DNA from: JAHELQ01 sp964491915
GTDB taxonomy: Bacteria > Acidobacteriota > Aminicenantia > UBA2199
Direction of reading: 5' to 3'
Length of the DNA stretch: 64,000 bases
Assembly (NCBI GenBank): GCA_964491915.1
Contig: CAZBHS010000001.1
Coordinates: 1-64,000 of the forward strand
Positions 19,397 through 27,613 of this stretch are shown piece by piece; position 1 is the first letter of the stretch, and each line of letters starts with the position of its first letter. Below the pieces are notes generated by a model, which did not search any database, had not been told where the DNA came from, and was given only the letters and a program-made list of their open reading frames with translations. Position numbers and translations under genes: made by a program.

Positions 19397-21778
19397 TTAT
19401 TCATACCTAAGAGAGGTAATCGGGTTGGTGTTCGATAATTTAAATGTATGATACATGGTCGGTATAATTGTGACCAATAGCGCGATAAGACCGGAGTAAA
19501 CAAATATCAGGGCGGAGATATCGGTCCGGTAGGCAAAGGCGCGGAATGCCATTTTCATGGCGTAATAGCCAATGGGCCAGGCTATAGCCAGCGCGATCAT
19601 CATGGAAATGATGAATTCGCGTAGGATCATGACAGTGATATTGAATTGGGACGCTCCCAAAACTTTACGAATGCCGATCTCTTTGGTACGTTGCAGAGTT
19701 GAAAAAGAGATCAAACTGAACAATCCTGTGGCGGCCAATAATATTGTCAGAATTGAAAAGAACTTAAAGGTGTTGGTGGCGCTGTCAAGAGCGTTCATAA
19801 ACACAGCGTCGAAATTGTCGTTCAAGAAATTGAATTCCACCGGACTACCGGGGAACATGTGTTTGAAAGCGGCGGTCACTAATTCTTTGGATTTAGACGC
19901 ACCTGTTTTGGTCACTCTGACGCTATACAGACTACTGTTGAAGAGGCGGTCGGTAGGTTTAAGCAATAGAACCATCGGACGGATCTTTTTGAACAATGTG
20001 TGATTGTGAAAATCTTTGATGACTCCCACAACCCTGTATTTGTTGTCCCATATCCTTTTCCCGAGCGGATCTTTCCAGCCGAATACCCTGGCGGCGGTTT
20101 CATTGATCAAACAACCGGCTTTGTCGGTCCCGGCGTGTTCGCGTTTGAAATCCCTTCCTTTCACAATTTCCATCCCATAGGTTTTTACGAATTCAAAATC
20201 CACATAATGGTAGTTAACGCGAATTTTCTCGTTGCCTTCGCTCCCTTCCCAATTGACCCAACTGCCGCTGACACCGTTGAACGGCGCCGAGCCGCATTCG
20301 CTAATGTGCAGAATCGAAGGATTTTTCAATAGCTCGTTCTTCAGCACCTCAAAGTCGGAAATACCCGCGCCCGAGGAATTTCTCACCCTGCCGGTCAGAA
20401 GGTTTTGCTTGTCGAAGCCAATGTCTTTTCCCTTCAGGAAGTTGAGTTGCTGCGACATGAGGAGGGCGCCGATGATAAGGATGACGGAGATGGCGAATTG
20501 GGAAATAACCAAAATCCGCCGGAAGGTATATTTTTTCCCCAACGCCGAATCGATCCCCCTCAAAATATGGGTGGGTTCGAAAGAGGAGATATAGAACGCC
20601 GGATAACTTCCGGCCGCAGTTCCTACTAAAACGATCCCAATCGCCATGCCCAGGAGATACTGCCAATTCAGTAACATACCGAGGTTTAGGTGGCGATGGG
20701 TGATGGAATTGAAGGTGGGGAGGAAAAGAGCGGCCAATATGATGGCGATGATTGACGCTAGCAGTGTTATCAGCGTTGATTCGCCCAAAAATTGGCGGAT
20801 CAATTTTTGGCGGTACGAACCAACCACCTTTTTGATTCCCACCTCCTTGACCCGTGTGGCCGAGTAGGCGGTGGTGAGATTGATAAAGTTGAATCCAGCG
20901 ATGAGCAAGATCAGGGCCGCGATTCCCAGGAACAGGTAGATCATGATAATATTGCTTTTTTTACCCAGGGCGCCGTGGACCTTGGAGGTGTGGAGATGGA
21001 TGCGGGAAAGCGGTTGCAGGTATAACGTGCCCAGGTCGTTCTGGCTCCGCTCGTACAGCAACTTTTTTATTTTGCCCTCCAGTTGGGCTGCCGATTGATT
21101 GGGCTCCAGGCGCAGGTAGGAATAATAGTTGGTGTGATTCCAGTCTTCTGAATGATCCCAACCTTCCAGTACTTTGAAAGAAGAGTACGAGATGAGATAG
21201 CGGAATTCGATATGGGTGTTTTCCGGGGGATTTTCCGCGACGGCGGTGATTTTCAGATCCGTAAGCTTGTTGATGCGAATGGTTTTGCCGATGGGATTTT
21301 CGTTCGGATAATATTTGTCCGCCAATTCGCGGGTCAGAACAATGGACAACGGTTCGGTCAACGGGTTCTCCCGGTCTCCCTTCATCAACGGAAAATTGAA
21401 CATCGTGAAGAACGAATTATCGGCGTACAAACCGTAGCGCTCATAAAAGGCGTTGGAACCATGTTCGAGATAGCGGATTATACGGGTGATGCGGCAATAG
21501 TCCGCCACTCCGGCATAGGAGTCTTTGATGAAAGGGGCCATTGGGAAAGGGGTGGGTTCATATTTTTCGAGTCCGTTTTTATCGGCGACATTCCGGGCCG
21601 CCCGGTAGATCGATTGATAGTCGTCATGAAATTTATCATAGCTTAGTTCATGGAAAATGTACATGGACATCAGAATAAAGGCGGTAATGCCGATAGCCAA
21701 TCCCATGGTGTTTACCGTAGAATACAATTTGTTCTTAAATAAATTTCGGAGTGCTATTTTAAAAAAATTTTTAATCAT
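19397..21778 (-). CDS. FtsX/MacB-type ABC permease
   Basis: 793 residues in the two-half layout seen in Bacteroidota- and Acidobacteriota-type permeases. A first helix (about 20-42, TMGLAIGITAFILM) is followed by a large MacB-like periplasmic domain, three helices near 285-390, a second amphipathic and periplasmic unit starting near residue 425, and three more helices at the C-terminus. The motif RTKEIGIRKVLGAS before the last block and RVKEVGIKKVVGSY in the middle are classic FtsX-domain signatures. There is no nucleotide-binding domain in the protein and no stand-alone MacB-type ATPase next to it. It lies between the exporter fusion and the PKS gene on the same strand, so it could help move or sense the product. 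A related gene occurs at 55,657-58,029. Confidence 0.88.
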   Translation of the reverse strand: MIKNFFKIALRNLFKNKLYSTVNTMGLAIGITAFILMSMYIFHELSYDKFHDDYQSIYRAARNVADKNGLEKYEPTPFPMAPFIKDSYAGVADYCRITRIIRYLEHGSNAFYERYGLYADNSFFTMFNFPLMKGDRENPLTEPLSIVLTRELADKYYPNENPIGKTIRINKLTDLKITAVAENPPENTHIEFRYLISYSSFKVLEGWDHSEDWNHTNYYSYLRLEPNQSAAQLEGKIKKLLYERSQNDLGTLYLQPLSRIHLHTSKVHGALGKKSNIIMIYLFLGIAALILLIAGFNFINLTTAYSATRVKEVGIKKVVGSYRQKLIRQFLGESTLITLLASIIAIILAALFLPTFNSITHRHLNLGMLLNWQYLLGMAIGIVLVGTAAGSYPAFYISSFEPTHILRGIDSALGKKYTFRRILVISQFAISVILIIGALLMSQQLNFLKGKDIGFDKQNLLTGRVRNSSGAGISDFEVLKNELLKNPSILHISECGSAPFNGVSGSWVNWEGSEGNEKIRVNYHYVDFEFVKTYGMEIVKGRDFKREHAGTDKAGCLINETAARVFGWKDPLGKRIWDNKYRVVGVIKDFHNHTLFKKIRPMVLLLKPTDRLFNSSLYSVRVTKTGASKSKELVTAAFKHMFPGSPVEFNFLNDNFDAVFMNALDSATNTFKFFSILTILLAATGLFSLISFSTLQRTKEIGIRKVLGASQFNITVMILREFIISMMIALAIAWPIGYYAMKMAFRAFAYRTDISALIFVYSGLIALLVTIIPTMYHTFKLSNTNPITSLRYE

Positions 21779-21859
21779 AATCGTTTCCTATGTGAATATG
21801 ACAGCGTTTTTATTTTATTATAGATAATTTCATTTGTAAATTTTATTTTTGGCATTTTG

Positions 21860-24800
21860 TCAGTTTCTTTTAACAAATTCAAATTTCCCCATGTCCATTT
21901 TGATGATTTTATCGGCTATATCGAAGTAATGATCGTCGTGTGTAACGGCGAACACGATTTTACCCTCTTCTTTCATTGAAGCCAGGAGCTCTCTATAGAA
22001 AAAACGGCGAAACTGCGGATCCTGGTCTGCGGCCCATTCGTCGAACAGGTACACCGGCCTCGATTCCAGGAAGCATTGCAAGAGCGCCAACCGTTTCCTC
22101 TGTCCGTGAGAGAGCTTGATGGTGCTGTAGCGCTTCTGTTTGATTTCCACCTTTTCCTGCAATTGCAGGATTTTAAGATATTCTTCGATATCGGCGGTTT
22201 CATTGCCGTCTAAATTATATATTTTTTCAAATAGATAGAAATCGCTGAATACAACGGAATACAATTCCCCCAACGTTGAGGGTTCGATTGTTTGGCCATT
22301 GATCAATATCCGCCCTTTATCCGGCTGATATAATCCTGTCAACAATTTGGCAAGCGTTGTCTTTCCGCTGCCGTTGCCGCCGATGATGAAGATCAATTCG
22401 CCTTTTTGGGCTTCGAAATCCAACGGCCCCACAGTAAACCAGCTATCCTCGTCTCCATTTTTGTAGGAGAATGTGAGATTTTCCAATTTGATGGTGTCGA
22501 TTGATTGGGGGGGGGCGGTGGTTTTCCTGGCTTTGAGTTCGGGGGAATTTTCAGGTATGTCTTTTAGAAAATCCTGTATACGTCTCCACGAAACCTTCAT
22601 CTGCAAAATAGCGGGCATCGATGTCAGGATGAAATTGATGGGTCCCATCAAATATAAAATGGCCATGATGAAGCTGATAATCACCATAGGAGCGATGCCT
22701 GGAAACACCTGCGGAAAACCGAAACTCATGGTGCCCAGGCTGACAATCAAGAATGATTGGGCCACCAGGTTGGCGTTCACATATTTGATTCTCGCCACTA
22801 CTAATTTTTCTCTGAACTGGTCGCTTATATCCTCGATGTCATCCTGGTATTCAAGCTCCTTAGCATGATGGAGCTTTAATTCTTTAAAACCGTTCAAGAG
22901 TCCGTCGATCAGTTTCATGTATCCGTCGCGAGTGGTGCGGGCATCTTCGAAGAATACCCGGGCGTTTTTGTTGGTGCGGTAGTACAGGAGCAACAGTCCG
23001 CTGATGACAAGAACAAGAAACAAGACCGCCCAAACAGAAATTGTGGCTAGAAAGATAAATATCGCCACCAAGGTGATGACATTGGTGATGAGATTGATGA
23101 TGGTCAATGTCGTATTGCCGATGTTTTCCACATCATAGTTCAACGTTGAATAGACGCGGCCGCGGTCTACCTCTTCAAATCGTTGAAACGTCGTTGAAAA
23201 TATCCTGTGAACCAGCCGTAACCGCAACCGGCAAATAATATCGACCGACAGACGGATCAACCGCGTGCGCACCAGCTTGTTGCAAGAGATATAGGTGAGA
23301 AATGCTAGAAAAAAGTAGTAGAAATAATAATAAAACAAATCGTGCTTGCCGATGGAGTTTGACACGATGAATAACACTGTGGCGTTGGCAGCGCCCGCCA
23401 AAAGGCTGAGCAACACCGCCGGGGGGATCACATCGAAATATCTATTTTTGCTGGGAAAGATCGTGATAATGACATGGGAAAAATAGCACAGAGCCAGGGT
23501 CCCTACCAGCAACATCACAGTCACGGAAAAACTCGTGGGCATCCAGACCGCAGCCATGCTCCAGGGCATACCTGTCATTGCTCCGGGAAGAAGATATACG
23601 GCGAACAAATAGGGAACCGCAATAAGTGATGACGCCAAGAGCCCCAGATAACGCCATACGGATTGCTTGCAAAAATCGCGGTCCCCGGTTACCAGATCCC
23701 TGGCAATAGAACCCAGGTAAACCAATACCAGAAGCGCTAAAATTCCCAATACCCAGACAGCCGCAGAAAATGTTCCGTCCAGGTCGGTTGATCCTTCCGC
23801 GTTGGTTGTGTTCTTGACGCCGGAATAATGGTTCAGTAACAATTCGCCGATCATCCGGGTCGCGGGGCTATTGGAATTGGCCAACACACCGATGCCGATG
23901 CCCTTTTGCAGGTCAAGGCCGATATAGGTTCCGGCGTTTGGGTTTTGACCGGAATGCGCGAACCGGCCTTCGCGAGTGGAGGTATAATACAAACCCATCG
24001 AATAAATCTGCTCATCCGCCAAAAGCCTCAAATCCACTAGCTCATCGTTTTCTTCCTGTAGATGGAGTAGCAGCAGCCGACCAATGGCCGCCGCGTTGGT
24101 AAACCCACTGCAGGACAAATGATTGGCTGTTGGTTTGGGAATGTTGTATGGTCGCGCCTTGCCAAATCCGATTTTATAGCGTGTCGTGATGTTCTCAGTC
24201 TCCGGGGGAGGTGAAAATTGAGTCCCTACCATTCCCAACGGGAGTAATACATTTTTTTTCAGATAGATTTCCGGCGAATCGCCCGTCGCTTTTTGGATCA
24301 CCGCCCCCAGTAAATCGACATTCAACCGGTTGTAACGGAATTTCTCCCCCGGCTGAAATACCAGCGCCACCCTAAAGGGCTTTTCCATTCCATTGTAGCG
24401 TACAACAGGAATTCCACTGGTGTGGTTCAATAATTGACGGATCGTGATTGCTTGCCTCAGGTTCCTATATTCGGCGCTAAAACCTGGAAGAAACTCGCTC
24501 AGCGGTTTGTCAATATTGATAACGCCGGTTCGCTCCAGTTTCAATATGCCTAAGGCGACAATCCCGTCGGCGATTGAGGCCATAGGGAACAAAGTCAGGT
24601 CGGTGATTTTGGTCTTGTTTTCAAAATTGGCGAATCCGAAATGATAGACCGCCACACCCTCTTTTTGCCCGGCTACAACAATGCTCAATCCTGGTATATC
24701 ATCTTTTTCCATCAACCGAGCGATCTTTTTTTCAATTGGTAGGGCCAGGGAAAGAGACTGGGATTGCAATGAAAAAAAACTTTGCAACATAATTATCATA

Positions 24801-25042
24801 AAGAGCAATACAATTTGTTGAATTTTTATGATCCCTGGATTTGGACAAGCTGCCGCCGTCTGCTTTACGTTACATTTTCTAAGTTCACTCTGCAATTTTT
24901 CCTCTTGGGGTGGAGCTGAATTGCTTGCCAGCGTTAAGTTAATAACTAACACATAGCCAGTACTGGTGTAAATCCATAAAAACATGAACTGGAAAACTGC
25001 TGCTAACCTCAATCGAAATGTACTATTCAGCGCCTGGAACAT
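21860..25042 (-). CDS. Serine-hydrolase/ABC-exporter fusion (cyclic-peptide export type)
   Basis: 1060 residues as drawn. Residues 100-410 are a class C beta-lactamase-like domain, then several membrane helices (about 430-565), a six-helix exporter domain (about 570-820) and an ATPase: Walker A GGNGSGKTT (888-896), signature LSHGQ (977-981), Walker B ending YLFDE (E1002) and H1035. The ATPase half resembles the SyrD/PvdE/YojI peptide exporters, which fits export of the NRPS product. The hydrolase half is odd: the SxxK site reads SIAD (from S156), YxN reads YNR, and only HSG (363-365) is intact, so catalysis is doubtful. The N-terminus is uncertain: a signal peptide starts around 73-82, and M82 (about base 24,799) is a plausible real start. 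The first 70 residues look unlike the family. Confidence 0.88.
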   Translation of the reverse strand: MFQALNSTFRLRLAAVFQFMFLWIYTSTGYVLVINLTLASNSAPPQEEKLQSELRKCNVKQTAAACPNPGIIKIQQIVLLFMIIMLQSFFSLQSQSLSLALPIEKKIARLMEKDDIPGLSIVVAGQKEGVAVYHFGFANFENKTKITDLTLFPMASIADGIVALGILKLERTGVINIDKPLSEFLPGFSAEYRNLRQAITIRQLLNHTSGIPVVRYNGMEKPFRVALVFQPGEKFRYNRLNVDLLGAVIQKATGDSPEIYLKKNVLLPLGMVGTQFSPPPETENITTRYKIGFGKARPYNIPKPTANHLSCSGFTNAAAIGRLLLLHLQEENDELVDLRLLADEQIYSMGLYYTSTREGRFAHSGQNPNAGTYIGLDLQKGIGIGVLANSNSPATRMIGELLLNHYSGVKNTTNAEGSTDLDGTFSAAVWVLGILALLVLVYLGSIARDLVTGDRDFCKQSVWRYLGLLASSLIAVPYLFAVYLLPGAMTGMPWSMAAVWMPTSFSVTVMLLVGTLALCYFSHVIITIFPSKNRYFDVIPPAVLLSLLAGAANATVLFIVSNSIGKHDLFYYYFYYFFLAFLTYISCNKLVRTRLIRLSVDIICRLRLRLVHRIFSTTFQRFEEVDRGRVYSTLNYDVENIGNTTLTIINLITNVITLVAIFIFLATISVWAVLFLVLVISGLLLLYYRTNKNARVFFEDARTTRDGYMKLIDGLLNGFKELKLHHAKELEYQDDIEDISDQFREKLVVARIKYVNANLVAQSFLIVSLGTMSFGFPQVFPGIAPMVIISFIMAILYLMGPINFILTSMPAILQMKVSWRRIQDFLKDIPENSPELKARKTTAPPQSIDTIKLENLTFSYKNGDEDSWFTVGPLDFEAQKGELIFIIGGNGSGKTTLAKLLTGLYQPDKGRILINGQTIEPSTLGELYSVVFSDFYLFEKIYNLDGNETADIEEYLKILQLQEKVEIKQKRYSTIKLSHGQRKRLALLQCFLESRPVYLFDEWAADQDPQFRRFFYRELLASMKEEGKIVFAVTHDDHYFDIADKIIKMDMGKFEFVKRN

Positions 25043-25533
25043 CTATTTTTTTGTCCATTGCCTATCTGAAGTCAAACCAGGCATAGCTTCATGAAAGAAG
25101 TTCATTATTTTAATAGAGGAAATGTCGGCTTTAAATTGATTTTTCCCTATGTGAAGTTAAATATTTGCACAAAATACTTGACACTACTGGATAAAAACAG
25201 GTGATTGCTCCGATATTGACCAACCATGGCCTGTTCGTACCTTGAAATGGAATGGATAATATTTTAAAATGGAGGTGGAGTGAAACTTTCCCATATAAAG
25301 GATGGGAAACATTCAGAACTGTAAGATTGATTGGTCGGGTTTGGTTTTATCAAATAATGTTGGCGAAATAAGCAAGTACAAATTAATCGGCCTTCGCCTC
25401 CCTCAGTCAAATCAACGACATCCTGCCTCGGGAGTTCATTTGTTTCCCGTTCTTTACGATAGCGATATTTTGGCTTTCTTCGTTTGTCCAGGGATAACAA
25501 CGGCAATCATACAAATGGCCGTTGAACGCAATT
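25043..25533. other. About 490 bases with no convincing gene
   Basis: This gap lies upstream of the exporter operon and downstream of the small lipoprotein gene. Short open frames exist on both strands but none has a ribosome binding site together with protein-like composition. A TTGACA occurs near 25,179 on the plus strand, without a good -10 partner at the usual distance. The promoter that drives the large minus-strand biosynthetic operon should lie here or just inside the drawn start of the exporter gene, but I cannot place it. No repeat or RNA gene is evident. Confidence 0.5.
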
Positions 25534-25923
25534 TTAGTGGATGGCTTCAAAGGTACCGGTGACGTTTGGGTCGCCTTCGGATTGGAGGACGAAGGCGCCG
25601 ATAATTTTGTTTCCGCCTTCAACCATGCCGTCAAAATCGTAAATATACACTTTCCCATCTGTAGCTTCGTGTTCGGTGTGGATAATGACATGGTTGCGGC
25701 TGGCGCTATAGGATCCGACATCAATTCCATTGAAGTTTACGTCGCCGGTTGTTTGGTTACCTCTGAATGCGTAAACCATAGACATTTGGGCGCCTTCGCT
25801 GCTGGTGAGGAACATTCCCCAGGAGCCGTTGGTGATATCGAAGCCTTCGTCGGTTTTACATCCGGTGGTCGAGACTAAAAGTGTGAATACAATTACTATA
25901 CAAAAAATTCCAATTCTTTTCAT
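25534..25923 (-). CDS. Small predicted lipoprotein
   Basis: 129 residues. The N-terminus is a short basic signal peptide (MKRIGIFCIVIVFTLLVSTTGC) whose end, LVSTTG-C, is an acceptable lipobox with C22 as the lipidation site. The mature part is a run of beta-type segments rich in Gly, Asp and Asn with alternating hydrophobic residues, consistent with a small beta-barrel or sandwich exposed at the cell surface or periplasm. I recognise no family. It precedes the exporter operon on the same strand with a 490-base gap, so co-transcription is unlikely. Confidence 0.72.
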   Translation of the reverse strand: MKRIGIFCIVIVFTLLVSTTGCKTDEGFDITNGSWGMFLTSSEGAQMSMVYAFRGNQTTGDVNFNGIDVGSYSASRNHVIIHTEHEATDGKVYIYDFDGMVEGGNKIIGAFVLQSEGDPNVTGTFEAIH

Positions 25924-25999
25924 GTTTATTTTCCCTTATTATTCAATATCTTTTTATACCAATTTTTTAAATTATTTTCAAGTGCGTTACGCCCAAACG

Positions 26000-26800
26000 T
26001 TAATCTTCCTCGGTGTTCAGCAGTGTTTTCATCAGTTTGTATTTGTGTCCGTTCTTCTCGTTGAAATCGCGAATGGTTTTCAGCAATCTGGGTTTAAGAA
26101 ATTCCAAACCTTCTTCCACACTATCGAAAAAAGTAATCAGATCAATGTCTTCCGGCGAAATGAGCTGATTGTCCACCAGGTTTTGAAAGTTGATGGTTTT
26201 TTGCCAGAATTCGCGGTTGTAGAGCATGATGGGGAGGTTGGTTTTTTTGAGCTTGTGGGTTTGAATCAGGGTGAGGGTTTCGAAAAATTCGTCCATGGTA
26301 CCGAACCCGCCGGGAAAGCAAATGAGGGCTTTGGCGTGATAGAGGAACCATAATTTGCGCATGAAAAAATAATGAAATTCGAAATTCAATTCCGGGGTGA
26401 TATAGCTGTTGGGTTCTTGCTCATGGGGAAGGGTGATGTTAAAGCCGATGGTGCGGGAGCCGGCTCTCTGAGCCCCTCGATTGGCGGCTTCCATGATGCC
26501 GGGGCCTCCGCCGGAACAGATGTAGAATCCTTCGCCGTTTTTGGCGATGTCTTGTGATAGGGATGCCAATTGAAATGCCATTTCTTCGGCGGCCCAATAG
26601 TGCTTGTGTGTGTTGAACGGATCATCGGGCCTTGCTTCGGGCCGGACTCGTGAGGAACCGAAGAATACGACGGTATGGTTGATGGTTTCTTCCCGTAGAC
26701 GTTTTTCCGGTTCAAGGTATTCGGCCAGGATGCGAATCGTTCTGGCTTCTCTCGATTTTAAAAATTCAATGTTCTTGTATGCTTTTGGCGCTTTGTCCAT
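26000..26800 (-). CDS. LOG-family Rossmann protein (TIGR00730-like)
   Basis: 266 residues. The diagnostic motifs are GGGPGIMEAANRGA and PGGFGTMDEFFETLTLIQTHK, the LOG/lysine-decarboxylase-like PGGxGTxxE signature. Characterised members release cytokinin-type bases from nucleoside monophosphates or act as nucleotide phosphoribohydrolases (PpnN-type); the old name lysine decarboxylase is not supported by biochemistry. It is longer than the about 190-residue minimal LOG, with an N-terminal extension of about 60 residues that includes VVFFGSSRV, the usual start of the Rossmann fold. It stands alone on the minus strand, divergent from the nitroreductase. Confidence 0.9.
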   Translation of the reverse strand: MDKAPKAYKNIEFLKSREARTIRILAEYLEPEKRLREETINHTVVFFGSSRVRPEARPDDPFNTHKHYWAAEEMAFQLASLSQDIAKNGEGFYICSGGGPGIMEAANRGAQRAGSRTIGFNITLPHEQEPNSYITPELNFEFHYFFMRKLWFLYHAKALICFPGGFGTMDEFFETLTLIQTHKLKKTNLPIMLYNREFWQKTINFQNLVDNQLISPEDIDLITFFDSVEEGLEFLKPRLLKTIRDFNEKNGHKYKLMKTLLNTEED

Positions 26801-26953
26801 TATTTTACCTCACAATAAAAAAGAGTTTTATTATACATGAAAAAAGTGATAGAACCAAACTGATTTCGCGGAAAAATTACCAGGATTAGGGGCTGTATGC
26901 TATAATGAAAGAGATGTTTCTGAAACTACTCATTGATGGGAGGTAATTGTCAT

Positions 26954-27532
26954 ATGAATATGCGTGAATTGCTAATGAAAAACCGGAGTTACCGGAGGTT
27001 TGTCCAAGAGGAAACAATTCCAACAGAGGATCTTCTCGCCATTGTCGAAGCAACAAGATACGCTCCGTCGCCGGCAAATAAGCAGCCGCTTCAGTTTCTG
27101 CTGGTCTGTCGGGAGGATTACAACATACTATTGTTCCCTCATTTAAATTGGGCGGCCTATTTAAAGGATTGGGCGGGCCCGGAAGAGGGAGAGCGCCCGC
27201 CGGCTTATATTGTGATGCTTGGTTACCGCTCCGCGAGCCCCTTCATTGACTGGGATTATGGAATCGCTTTGCAAACCATGTTGCTCACCGCTGTGGAGAT
27301 GGGGTATGGCGGATGCGCCATCGCTTCATTCAACAAAGAGACGGTTCGGGAGTTGTTCGAGATCGACGAGACGTTCGAGATCGCAGGTGTGGTGGCTTTA
27401 GGTAAACCGAAAGAAACTGTGGTGATCGATGATGTGAAGGATGGAGATATCAAGTACTGGCGGGACGAGGAACAAGTGCATCATGTTCCGAAGCGAACGC
27501 TGAATGATTTGATTTTCGGTATTTTGGAATAA
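26954..27532 (+). CDS. Nitroreductase-family FMN protein
   Basis: 192 residues from the chosen start. The N-terminus has NRSYRRF, then APSPANKQP, the FMN-phosphate-binding and substrate-side motifs of the NfsA/FRase group, and GYGGCAIASF in the second half, which lines the flavin in this family. Such enzymes reduce nitroaromatics, quinones or other acceptors with NAD(P)H; some are specialised. I chose the ATG at 26,954 because GGGAGG lies at 26,938-26,943; an upstream in-frame ATG at 26,933 has no such site. It converges on nifJ, with a shared terminator between them. Confidence 0.88.
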   Translation: MNMRELLMKNRSYRRFVQEETIPTEDLLAIVEATRYAPSPANKQPLQFLLVCREDYNILLFPHLNWAAYLKDWAGPEEGERPPAYIVMLGYRSASPFIDWDYGIALQTMLLTAVEMGYGGCAIASFNKETVRELFEIDETFEIAGVVALGKPKETVVIDDVKDGDIKYWRDEEQVHHVPKRTLNDLIFGILE

Positions 27533-27564
27533 AGATTTTATTGGCCTGGCTAATTTCTTCAGGC

Positions 27565-27604
27565 AAAAAAAGGGGGCTGAAAATGGTTTCAGCCCCTTTT
27601 TTTG
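27565..27604. terminator. Bidirectional intrinsic terminator
   Basis: A run of A, then GGGGGCTGAAA, a four-base loop, TTTCAGCCCC and a run of T. The inverted repeat has an A tract on one side and a T tract on the other, so it can stop transcription of the nitroreductase on the plus strand and nifJ on the minus strand. Confidence 0.9.
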
Positions 27605-27613
27605 TATTTGAGT

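Noticed and set aside
25264..25506. 80-codon minus-strand frame in the gap before the exporter gene
   Set aside because: It is basic and low in hydrophobic order, with no site for a ribosome. It resembles a chance frame.
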